Shown here one piece after another: positions 52,908 through 59,925 of a stretch of DNA of 64,000 bases. The notes under the pieces are model-generated. The model had not been told where the DNA came from and made no database searches. It saw only the letters and a list, made by a program, of their open reading frames with translations. Position numbers and translations under genes: made by a program. Within the stretch, counting starts at the first letter, position 1, and each line of letters starts with the position of its first letter. The DNA is from JANQOZ01 sp045106555. Its GTDB lineage: Bacteria > Pseudomonadota > Gammaproteobacteria > Xanthomonadales > SZUA-38. The stretch spans positions 1 to 64,000 of the forward strand of contig JBGCET010000010.1 in the NCBI GenBank assembly GCA_045106555.1, given 5' to 3'.

Positions 52908-53836
52908 GAGCCCACCCGTTCGGCAACCCGCATAACGGCGCTGCGGGCGCGCGGATTGTCATCACATTCCGCGTCACTGGCTTTGACCGCCTTACCTACC
53001 GGCCGCAGCGACTCAACCTGCAAATCTGCCCCAGGAGGTAATCGCCGATTGCCCTGAGACGCACCGTGGCGACGAATAAACTGTTTGACGATCCGGTCTT
53101 CCAGCGAGTGAAAACTAATGACCACCAGGCGCCCACCGGGTGCCAGTACCTGATAGGCGCCGTTCAACGCCTGCTCAAGCTGTTCTAATTCCTGGTTCAC
53201 CGCAATACGCAGAGCCTGGAAGGTTCGAGTGGCAGGGTGCTTTCCCGGTTTGCCACGAGGCACACAAGACTGCACCAGCTCCGCCAGCTGCGCTGTTCGA
53301 GTCAGCGGCGTTGGATGCTGCTTGATTGCCCTGGCAATACGCTTGGCGTGACGTTCTTCGCCCAGGGTTTTTAAGGTCGTAGCAATTTGCTGCTCGCTGG
53401 CCGATACCAGCCACTGGGCGACCGGGACACCGCTGTCGGGATCCATGCGCATATCCAGCGGACCATCAGCCATAAAGCTAAAGCCACGCTCCGCATCATC
53501 CAGCTGTGGCGACGACACGCCAATATCCAGCAACACGCCTGTTAGTGGAGCGAACTCCTGACTTTGCTCTGCCAAGCCGGCAAATGCCGCACGGCGCAAA
53601 ACCAGGCGCTCATCACGACTCGCCAAATCAGCACCCGCAGCTAAGGCTTCCGGGTCGCGATCCAGCGCCAATAGCCGACCACCGGGCCCTAAACGATGCA
53701 AAACTTCCTGACTGTGCCCACCGCGCCCGAAGGTACCGTCGAGATAGGTGCCATTGGGATCGATGACCAAGGCATCCACTGCAGGCTTCAGCAGCACGGG
53801 GATATGGCTGGAGGATTGTTGTTCGGCTTCGCTCAT
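52904..53836 (-). CDS. rsmH: 16S rRNA (cytosine(1402)-N(4))-methyltransferase
   Basis: Methylates C1402 of 16S rRNA (former MraW). SAM-binding DGTFGRGGHSQEVLHRLG near residue 35, LLALDRDPEAL and the catalytic LDIGVSSPQLDDAERGFSF; the C-terminus has VVISFHSLEDRIVKQFIRRH. ATG 53836 (MSEAEQQSSSHIPVLLKPAV) gives 310 residues, the family size; the frame runs on to 53929 but begins only after a terminator-like hairpin. No strong Shine-Dalgarno. Confidence 0.95.
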   Translation of the reverse strand: MSEAEQQSSSHIPVLLKPAVDALVIDPNGTYLDGTFGRGGHSQEVLHRLGPGGRLLALDRDPEALAAGADLASRDERLVLRRAAFAGLAEQSQEFAPLTGVLLDIGVSSPQLDDAERGFSFMADGPLDMRMDPDSGVPVAQWLVSASEQQIATTLKTLGEERHAKRIARAIKQHPTPLTRTAQLAELVQSCVPRGKPGKHPATRTFQALRIAVNQELEQLEQALNGAYQVLAPGGRLVVISFHSLEDRIVKQFIRRHGASQGNRRLPPGADLQVESLRPVGKAVKASDAECDDNPRARSAVMRVAERVGS

Positions 53837-53931
53837 ATTCCAACGACCGCCGCGGAGACGAATCCGCCCGTAACCCTGTGGCCTGGCCACATGGCGGGTG
53901 AAACTCCAAAGCTGTCCGGTGTTTTCCATAT

Positions 53932-53977
53932 CAAAAAAAAGCCCCGCCCCACCGATTGCGGTGACGCCATGGGCTTT
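53932..53977 (-). terminator. Intrinsic terminator or attenuator between mraZ and rsmH
   Basis: On the minus strand AAAGCCC and GGGCTTT pair around an inner CACCG-CAAT-CGGTG hairpin, followed by eight or more T. It lies about 95 bases before the rsmH start and 110 after the mraZ stop. Unless a promoter follows it, expression of the whole dcw cluster depends on read-through. Confidence 0.75.
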
Positions 53978-54086
53978 CTTGTTATTGTTATTCCCAACTG
54001 CACGTTCCCCTCTGGGGGACTTATTGGTCGTCGCTGAACTCTGCGGTCAGCTTGGACGACTTATCAGCGGCACAGGCGGGCGGCCT

Positions 54087-54530
54087 TCACACGTCGATCT
54101 GCAGCATCTCCTCCGAAGGTGCCTGCACCGGCGCATCGAAGCGGGTGCGGTTCAACACTTCTTCATTCCAGATCTCGAATTTCCGCCCCATACCCATGAA
54201 CGTGACTTTTTTCTCCAACCCCGCGACTTCCCGCAGCGTGACCGGCAACAGCAAACGACTCGAACCATCCGGCTCCATCGGTGCTGCGCTGCCCACCAAA
54301 CGGCGTTGCAGCGTGCGGTGCCGCTCGTCAAAAGCATTAAGCGCCATCACCTGATCGCGCATTTCCGCCCAGACATCCATGGGGTATAACCACAGGGAGT
54401 TGTTATCGTGTGCGTTATAGGTGAGCACCAGCTGGTTGCCACACTCTGTAGCAATCTGTTCCCGGAACCGCGTTGGGATGGCGATACGTCCCTTTGCGTC
54501 CAGGTTGACTGACACTTCACCGTAAAACAC
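54087..54530 (-). CDS. mraZ: Transcriptional regulator MraZ
   Basis: DNA-binding repressor of the mra/dcw cluster, an AbrB-like double-wing ring protein. Conserved NLDAKGRIAIPTRFREQI in the first half and GSSRLLLPVTLREVAGLEKK in the second, each with DxxGR-like turns. GTG 54530 (MFYGEVSVNLDAKGR) gives the family spacing of 11 residues before LDAKGR and 147 residues in all. GTG 54554 is possible and has GGAG just before it, but leaves nearly no leader after the predicted transcription start. First gene of the dcw cluster. Confidence 0.9.
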   Translation of the reverse strand: MFYGEVSVNLDAKGRIAIPTRFREQIATECGNQLVLTYNAHDNNSLWLYPMDVWAEMRDQVMALNAFDERHRTLQRRLVGSAAPMEPDGSSRLLLPVTLREVAGLEKKVTFMGMGRKFEIWNEEVLNRTRFDAPVQAPSEEMLQIDV

Positions 54531-54572
54531 GACTGTTTTGCCACTTGTTACCACTAATCTCCACTACAGGGC

Positions 54573-54615
54573 AGGTTATGCCCCTCTATGGGGTGTGTCA
54601 ACCCAACGCAACCCA
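54573..54615 (-). promoter_or_regulatory. mra promoter with MraZ-binding repeats
   Basis: On the minus strand two TGGGT repeats (54615-54611 and 54605-54601) are five bases apart, the form of MraZ boxes. They lie directly before TTGACA (54601-54596), which after 17 bases is followed by TAACCT (54578-54573). This fits autoregulation by MraZ. Confidence 0.65.
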
Positions 54616-54734
54616 AAGCCTGCAACGATTCACACAATTGGCCGAAACGGGTCCTCCCGACGCCCTTTCAACAGATATTTTCATAATTGGGGATTATTCC
54701 CCCCCAAATGATTCGTGTTTTCTGCCAGTAGCCC

Positions 54735-54821
54735 GGTGCGGGCGGTGATTTAGGCCTCAAAAGGAGGTTAAGCGGACCGCAGGGAGCCATTCCTTTAGAG
54801 GCCTAAATCACCGCCCGCACC
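54735..54821 (+). repeat. Loop-conserved hairpin element, copy D
   Basis: Arms 54735-54765 and 54791-54821 match over 31 bp with one A/A mismatch (54759/54797). The loop 54766-54790 holds GGTTAAGCGGACCGCAGGGA and GCCAT. It lies upstream of the mra promoter and 80 bases from copy E in the same orientation. Confidence 0.9.
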
Positions 54822-54902
54822 TCACACCGACGCTCGCCCGTGCTGGGGTCAGCTCACAGCATTGAAGGAGGTCAAAGCCCAAGAGCGGAGCCGCATGAGG
54901 GA

Positions 54903-54989
54903 GAGGCTGCGGTGGCATTAGGTCTTTCGTTGGAGTTAAGCGGACCGCAGGGAGCCATCCAACGAAAGACCTAATGCCGGCGCAGCCTC
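54903..54989 (+). repeat. Loop-conserved hairpin element, copy E
   Basis: Arms 54903-54934 and 54958-54989 match over 32 bp with two unpaired positions (54912/54980 and 54913/54979). The loop 54935-54957 holds GTTAAGCGGACCGCAGGGAG and CCA. It lies between copy D and the rnpB terminator. Confidence 0.9.
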
Positions 54990-55055
54990 GGCGCAGTGCC
55001 CTATAGCCAACCACCAGGGAACGAAGAGAACCATCGAGACCAACCGGAGACAACA

Positions 55056-55091
55056 AAAAAGCCCCTGAGACTTTCGTCCCAGGGGCTTTCA
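55056..55091 (-). terminator. Intrinsic terminator of rnpB
   Basis: On the minus strand AAGCCCCTGGGAC and GTCTCAGGGGCTT form a 13-bp stem (one mismatch) with a GAAA loop and then TTTT. It lies about 30 bases after the end of the RNase P RNA. Confidence 0.85.
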
Positions 55092-55117
55092 ACAGGCACC
55101 AGGCCTGGTTTCGCGAA

Positions 55118-55454
55118 ATAACGAGTCTGTCGATAAGCCGGGTTCTGTCGCGGACAGTCATTCATCTGGGACGTCCGTCGCCGAACGCCTCAAGCAACCA
55201 ACCCGGAAGCAGCGCGGGCCACGCCATAGCTTCCCTATTTGGTCTTGCTCCAGGTGGGGTTTACCCTGCCATTGCTGTTGCCAGCAATGCGGTGCGCTCT
55301 TACCGCACCATTTCACCCTTACCCGATAAACCGGGCGGTATTTTTTCTGTGGCACTTTCCGTAGGCTCTCGCCCCCCAGGCGTTACCTGGCACCTTGCCC
55401 TGCGGAGCCCGGACTTTCCTCCCGCATTGCTGCGAGCGACTGCCTGACAGGCTC
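55118..55454 (-). ncRNA. rnpB: RNase P RNA, bacterial class A
   Basis: Catalytic RNA that trims the 5' ends of pre-tRNAs. Read on the minus strand it has the universally conserved GAGGAAAGTCC at 55421-55411, GGTAACGCCTGG, GGTAAGGGTGAAA, GAGCAAGACCAAATAGG, and near the 3' end GATGAATGACTGTCC and ACAGAACCCGGCTTATCG. Helix P1 closes the molecule: GAGCCTGTC at the 5' end pairs with GACAGACTC (55131-55123). TAATGT at 55466-55461 is a good -10 and puts the start near 55454. Position between rsmI and mraZ is the common gammaproteobacterial one. The exact 3' end is uncertain by a few bases. Confidence 0.95.
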
Positions 55455-55463
55455 GGCGGCACA

Positions 55464-56303
55464 TTACCCCTTTTCCTGGCTGGCCGCCATGGCCAATGCG
55501 TAACAATGTTTGCGCCCAAGACCTGTGAGTTTGGCTGCAATTCGTGCCGCCTGACTGGCGGGCAACTCCTCCAGCAACATTGATACGACCTGCGCAGCCT
55601 GCGCCTCTGAGGCACTCAACTGCGCGTTGCCGGCGACAATCAGCACAAACTCACCCTTGGCAGGGATCTCACCATTGGCTAGCCGCTCGCACAGCGAACC
55701 GAGTGTGCCATGGCAATACTGCTCGAATCGTTTAGTCATCTCACGAGCGATAAAGGCCTCACGATCTGCGCCCAATTGATCCAATGCCTCGCCGATACAC
55801 GCACCGATGCGGTGGCTGGACTCAAACAGCACTTGAGTTTCCGGTCGACGACCCAGCTCAGCGAGCTGGCGCTGGCGTTCAGCGCGACGACTGGATAAAA
55901 AGCCATGAAATGTGAACCGGTCGGTGGCCAGACCGGCCACGCTGAGCGCCGCCGTAATTGCGCTGGGGCCCGGCACTGGCACCACCGAAAACCCGGCCTG
56001 CCTGGCCGCCCTTACGGCCCGATAGCCAGGGTCGGAGATTAGCGGCGTGCCGGCATCGCTGATCATCACAAGCTGATGGCCCGCCGCAAGCCAATTTTGC
56101 ACCTGCTGGGCCATGCGGTCTTCGTTGTGTTCGTGGAGGCTAGTCATTTCCACTCGCACGTTTAAGGAGGCCAACAGCCGACTGCTGACCCGGGTATCTT
56201 CTGCCAACACCCTGTCAGCGGACGCTAACACCTCGCGCAGCCGTTCACTGACATCGGAAAGGTTGCCAATCGGCGTTGCTGCTACGAACAATTGCCCAGT
56301 CAT
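55464..56303 (-). CDS. rsmI: 16S rRNA (cytidine(1402)-2'-O)-methyltransferase
   Basis: Tetrapyrrole-methylase-fold enzyme that 2'-O-methylates C1402, the same base that RsmH modifies at N4. LFVAATPIGNLSDVSERLRE at the start, AEDTRVSSRLL, MISDAGTPLISDPGYRAVRA and PGPSAITAALSVAGL are hallmark segments. 279 residues. Divergent from lpoA and directly upstream of rnpB, whose promoter overlaps its end. Confidence 0.95.
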   Translation of the reverse strand: MTGQLFVAATPIGNLSDVSERLREVLASADRVLAEDTRVSSRLLASLNVRVEMTSLHEHNEDRMAQQVQNWLAAGHQLVMISDAGTPLISDPGYRAVRAARQAGFSVVPVPGPSAITAALSVAGLATDRFTFHGFLSSRRAERQRQLAELGRRPETQVLFESSHRIGACIGEALDQLGADREAFIAREMTKRFEQYCHGTLGSLCERLANGEIPAKGEFVLIVAGNAQLSASEAQAAQVVSMLLEELPASQAARIAAKLTGLGRKHCYALAMAASQEKG

Positions 56304-56412
56304 GGGGGACTCGCTTGCGTTAAACTTAGCGTCACTTTACGGGTTTTGTCGCCTGGCGCCAGCAACGCGGTCGCCGGGCCTGATACCCCTTCACTGCACA
56401 AGTGTTCATGTC

Positions 56413-58356
56413 ATGAATATAGCCCTAAGTCAGAAATACCCGGCGCGAGCAAACCGGCTCATTGCATTCGGTTCGATCATATTAATAGCCGCCATTGTCG
56501 GCGGCTGTGCCACCAGCGGTGGGCCGGCGCAACCCAGACCCAGCGCCTCTCAGAGCGCTCAGCAAGCCTATGAACTGCAGCAATACGATCTGGCCATGGA
56601 CGAATTTCTGGCGATGGCACAGCGCCAACCCGAGCAGGCGAGTCGCTGGTGGCTGCGCGCCGCCGACAGCGCCTGGCTGATGGGCGATGACGCGGCCACG
56701 GTAGAGTTACTCCGGCGCATCGACCTCAACCAGATATCCCCCAGCGATCGGCGTTTTGCCAATCTGTTGTCGCTGCTCAGCGGGGAAATAAACCCTCCTT
56801 CCATTGGTGTGAGATTAGCCATGCTGGGGCAACCTGAGCAATGGACAGCGCCCTATCAGCCCGCTGTGCAGCGCCTGCGGGGCCGGGCTCTGGCCAAAAA
56901 CGGCCAGCCCTATCGAGCGGCCCAGGCGTTAATCGCTTACGGCCAATCGCTGACTGACATCGATCTGGCGGCAGATAATCGAGCGGAGATATTTCGAGTA
57001 TTGACGCCCTTAAGCTCACGCCGGGCGCTGGACCTGTTGGACCAGCATCAACCTGACGATGAAATGTACGGCTGGCTGGCGCTGGTGGCTGACATTAAAC
57101 GGGGACTGTTTTCAGGCCAACGAAGCGATCGCAATCCAGGCCAGGCTGGCAGTACCATCGGCCAGGCCGATCTGGCAGAAACTCTGGCAGCCTGGCGACT
57201 GCGTTTTCCCACTCACCCGGCTGCTAGGGACTCGCTGGAAAATCTGATGGGCGGCACCCAGGTGCAGTCAGCCAGCCCTGACCGCATCGCCGTATTGCTG
57301 CCGTTTACCGGGCGTTTTCCGGCCGCCGCCAGGGCCGTCCGTGACGGTGTGCTCAGCGCTTTTTTTGACGATGCCAGACGTCGTGCTCAGGTGCATTTCT
57401 ACGATACCGGCAGCACGCCGGAAATGGCTGTCAGCATGTATCGCCGGGCCATTGATGATGGCGCTGACCAGATCATCGGTCCGCTGGAGCGGGACGCCGT
57501 TACCGCCGTCCTTTTGGAAGCCGACGGCAGCACGCCAGTGCTGGCACTAAATCACCAGGCCAGCGCGGCGCCGCCTGCACCCGGCAACCTGCAGTTCGGT
57601 CTCCTGCCTGAAGATGAGGCACGGTCCATTGCCAGGCACATGATGAATGAGGGCTTGCTGCGAGTCGCCGTGATGACGGCGTCTGACGCCTGGGGTCAAC
57701 GGGTTAGCAACGCATTTATTGAACATTTTGAACAACTGGGCGGGGTCATTTTGGAAGTACAGCAGTTTCAGCCGCTGGCCCAGGATTTCAGTAACCAGGT
57801 ATCGCAGTTGGTCGGGACAACCCAGGCAGAATTGCGGCGACGCCAGATTGCTCGGTCGTTTCGATTCCAGGTGGGTTTTGAGGCTCAGCCGCGGCACGAC
57901 CTGGACGCCGTGTTTTTGGCCGCCAAAGCCCAACCTGCCCGACTGATCAAACCACAGCTGGCGTTTTACAATGCGGGCCAGGTGCCGGTGTACGCCACTT
58001 CCCACGTGTTTAACGGCAGTCGTGATCGCAATCGCAACCGGGATTTAAACGGCATTGTGTTTTGCGACGCCCCGTTTATGCTGGACGAATCGGGATTTAC
58101 GCCCAGCGTGACTCAGGCTGAATCAAACTTCAGCGAACTGGGTGGCATTGCCAGCCGCCTGTTTGCCCTGGGCTTGGACGCCTACCGTGTGCTGCCCTAC
58201 CTGAACCTACTGCGTTCCATGGGAACCCAGGCGTTTCCTGGCGCAACCGGACAGCTCAGTCTGGATGCCGGCGGATACCTGTATCGCAACCTGGCCTGCG
58301 CAGAATTTACCGGCGGTTCGGTGGTATTGCGTCAGGCCCCTGATACGCGCTCCTGA
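56413..58356 (+). CDS. lpoA: Penicillin-binding protein activator LpoA
   Basis: Outer membrane lipoprotein that stimulates PBP1a. Lipoprotein signal with lipobox IVGGC (Cys32), an N-terminal TPR-like helical domain (about 50-280, AYELQQYDLAMDEFLAMAQR) and a C-terminal periplasmic-binding-protein-like domain (from about 300, RIAVLLPFTGRFPAAARAVR, DGVLSAFFDDARRRAQVHFY). Length 647 residues, near E. coli LpoA (678). ATG 56413 is chosen because it gives the signal peptide; the frame is open back into rsmI. yraN and dolP-like genes follow, as in E. coli. Confidence 0.93.
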   Translation: MNIALSQKYPARANRLIAFGSIILIAAIVGGCATSGGPAQPRPSASQSAQQAYELQQYDLAMDEFLAMAQRQPEQASRWWLRAADSAWLMGDDAATVELLRRIDLNQISPSDRRFANLLSLLSGEINPPSIGVRLAMLGQPEQWTAPYQPAVQRLRGRALAKNGQPYRAAQALIAYGQSLTDIDLAADNRAEIFRVLTPLSSRRALDLLDQHQPDDEMYGWLALVADIKRGLFSGQRSDRNPGQAGSTIGQADLAETLAAWRLRFPTHPAARDSLENLMGGTQVQSASPDRIAVLLPFTGRFPAAARAVRDGVLSAFFDDARRRAQVHFYDTGSTPEMAVSMYRRAIDDGADQIIGPLERDAVTAVLLEADGSTPVLALNHQASAAPPAPGNLQFGLLPEDEARSIARHMMNEGLLRVAVMTASDAWGQRVSNAFIEHFEQLGGVILEVQQFQPLAQDFSNQVSQLVGTTQAELRRRQIARSFRFQVGFEAQPRHDLDAVFLAAKAQPARLIKPQLAFYNAGQVPVYATSHVFNGSRDRNRNRDLNGIVFCDAPFMLDESGFTPSVTQAESNFSELGGIASRLFALGLDAYRVLPYLNLLRSMGTQAFPGATGQLSLDAGGYLYRNLACAEFTGGSVVLRQAPDTRS

Positions 58357-58386
58357 GCGCTCGGCACTCTGGCCAGGGTCCGGGAC

Positions 58387-58772
58387 ATGGGGCTAGGCAA
58401 CACCGGGGTCAACACCCAGGGGGCGCGCGCTGGGAAGCCATTGCATTAGGGCATCTGAAAAAGCGCGGTCTGAAACTCCAGCAACAGAACTACCGTTGCC
58501 CGATGGGCGAAATTGACCTCATCATGATGCATGGCCACACCTTGGTTTTTGTTGAAGTGCGATACCGGCGCAGCGGAACTTTTGGCGGTGGCATCCAGTC
58601 GGTAGATGCAAAAAAGCAATTTCGCCTGGCCAAGGTAGCCAGCCACTTTCTCCAACGTCATTCGGCATTTGCAAGGGCGCCCTGCCGGTTTGACGTGGTG
58701 GCGGTGTCCGGCACAGCCCAAGATCCAAACATTGACTGGATCGCCCACGCGTTCGAAGATCCCCGTGCTTAA
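58387..58772 (+). pseudogene. yraN: YraN family (UPF0102) with a frameshift at a (GC)4 run
   Basis: YraN is a predicted endonuclease-like protein of about 115-130 residues. The C-terminal 89 residues (MGEIDLIMMHGHTLVFVEVR onward, ATG 58503) are intact and hold the GEIDLI and VFVEVRYR core. The N-terminal part is readable from ATG 58387 (MGLGNTGVNTQGAR) but in another frame; the two join in frame as GARWEAIALGHLKKRGLKLQ if one GC of the GCGCGCGC run at 58423-58430 is removed. The frame of the C-terminal part has no ATG, GTG or TTG upstream. So it is a 2-base slip: a real mutation, a phase-variable tract or a sequencing error. Translation from 58503 could still give a short product. Confidence 0.75.
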
Positions 58773-58798
58773 GTGCAGACAGGAAGGAGCAAGTTCCC

Positions 58799-59377
58799 AT
58801 GAGTCGTTTACTGCTGATATTGATCATCATTACCCTGCAAGGGTGCGCCGCAGCGGTGGTGGGCGGCGTGGCCGTCGGCGCTGGCGCCATCCATGACCGC
58901 CGGTCTGCCGAACAGGTACTGTCCGACCAAGGCACCAATATCAAAGTGGTGGACGCCATCCACCGGGACGATGGCCCGGGTCGCGGCAGCCACATCAAGA
59001 CCACTACGTACAACGGCATTGTGCTGCTGACCGGTGAGGCATTAACTCAACAAATTCGTTCCGAAGCCGCCGAAATTGCCGCTGGCGTCCAAGGCGTCAA
59101 AGAAGTGGTGAATGAGCTGGCCGTAGGCGAACCCAGCTCCGCTTTTGCCCGCTCCCGGGATTCCCTGTTGACCGCCCAGGTAAAATCCTCGCTCTTGGGC
59201 ATTCGAGGTCTGGAAAACTTCGACCCGACTCGAGTCAAGGTGGTCAGCGTGCGCCACGAAGTCTATCTGATGGGATTGGTTACTGAGGAAGAAGGCACCG
59301 CCGCAGCCCAACGCGCAGCAAGAGTGTCCGGCGTCGACAAAGTCGTCAAGGTGTTCGAGTACATTCCCGACCCTTAA
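58799..59377 (+). CDS. dolP: BON-domain lipoprotein, DolP (YraP)-like
   Basis: A 192-residue outer membrane lipoprotein. Signal peptide with lipobox LQGC (Cys16), then two BON domains, about residues 45-110 (IKTTTYNGIVLLTGEALTQQ, VQGVKEVVNELAVG) and 120-190 (LTAQVKSSLLGIRGLENFDP, VKVVSVRHEVYLMGLVTEEE, VSGVDKVVKVFEYI). E. coli DolP maintains outer membrane integrity and supports BamA. AGGAAGGAG precedes the ATG. The gene diaA, present between yraN and yraP in E. coli, is missing here. Confidence 0.92.
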   Translation: MSRLLLILIIITLQGCAAAVVGGVAVGAGAIHDRRSAEQVLSDQGTNIKVVDAIHRDDGPGRGSHIKTTTYNGIVLLTGEALTQQIRSEAAEIAAGVQGVKEVVNELAVGEPSSAFARSRDSLLTAQVKSSLLGIRGLENFDPTRVKVVSVRHEVYLMGLVTEEEGTAAAQRAARVSGVDKVVKVFEYIPDP

Positions 59378-59436
59378 CAAGAACACCCAGCCGCCCCCAA
59401 CACCCCTATCCAATCGGGGACGCGACTCTGGGCCCG

Positions 59437-59925
59437 CTATCTCAGGACGAGCGCTGCGGTCAGCTGGACAATGGCCAGAGCGTAGAGGCCGGCGAGTACG
59501 TCGTCGACCATGATGCCGAAGCCGCCGCTGACGCGGCGATCCAACCAACCGATGGGGGGCGGCTTGAGGATGTCGAAGAATCGGAACGCCAACCATCCCA
59601 GCACAACCAGCCACCAGATTCTGGGACAACCGGCCAGAGCGATATACACGCCAACAAATTCGTCGATGACGATGCCGCCGTGATCGTGCACTTTCAGGTC
59701 GTCGGACAGTCTCTGCGATGCCCAGACTCCCAGCAGGAAAACGCCGGCCACAACCAACCAATACAGCAGCGGCGGCAAAGGCCATAAAAACCAGAACATC
59801 GGCATGGCCGCCAACGACCCTACGGTACCCGGAGCCCATGGCGATAATCCGCTGCCGAAGCCGGTGGCCAGCAAGCCTTGTGGAGTGCTAAGAACAGCGA
59901 CGGGAATTGGCGCAGGTTTAGCCAC
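59437..59925 (-). CDS. pgpA: Phosphatidylglycerophosphatase A
   Basis: Membrane phosphatase that makes phosphatidylglycerol from phosphatidylglycerophosphate. PgpA segments seen: LATGFGSGLSPWAPGTVGSL, HDHGGIVIDEFVGVYIAL and FFDILKPPPIGWLDRRVSGG, then GIMVDDVLAGLYA. About four membrane segments in 162 residues. No ATG fits; GTG 59925 (MAKPAPIPVAV) overlaps the thiL stop by 8 bases. The open frame before it lies inside thiL and is ignored. Last gene of the riboflavin unit, as in Pseudomonas. Confidence 0.9.
   Translation of the reverse strand: MAKPAPIPVAVLSTPQGLLATGFGSGLSPWAPGTVGSLAAMPMFWFLWPLPPLLYWLVVAGVFLLGVWASQRLSDDLKVHDHGGIVIDEFVGVYIALAGCPRIWWLVVLGWLAFRFFDILKPPPIGWLDRRVSGGFGIMVDDVLAGLYALAIVQLTAALVLR

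Larger units (their letters stand above)
54531..55117. other. Gap between mraZ and rnpB
   Basis: This stretch of nearly 590 bases holds the mra promoter with MraZ boxes, hairpin copies D and E, and the rnpB terminator. I saw no convincing reading frame in it. Confidence 0.7.

Noticed and set aside
54735..54989. Integron attC sites or REP elements
   Set aside because: attC sites have conserved ends (R boxes) with variable interiors, and REP elements keep the stem constant. Here the loop is constant and the stem varies. No integrase or RAYT transposase is in the window.
54735..54989. Rho-independent terminators
   Set aside because: None of the five elements has a T run on either side, and true terminators with T runs are present separately (for example after rnpB).
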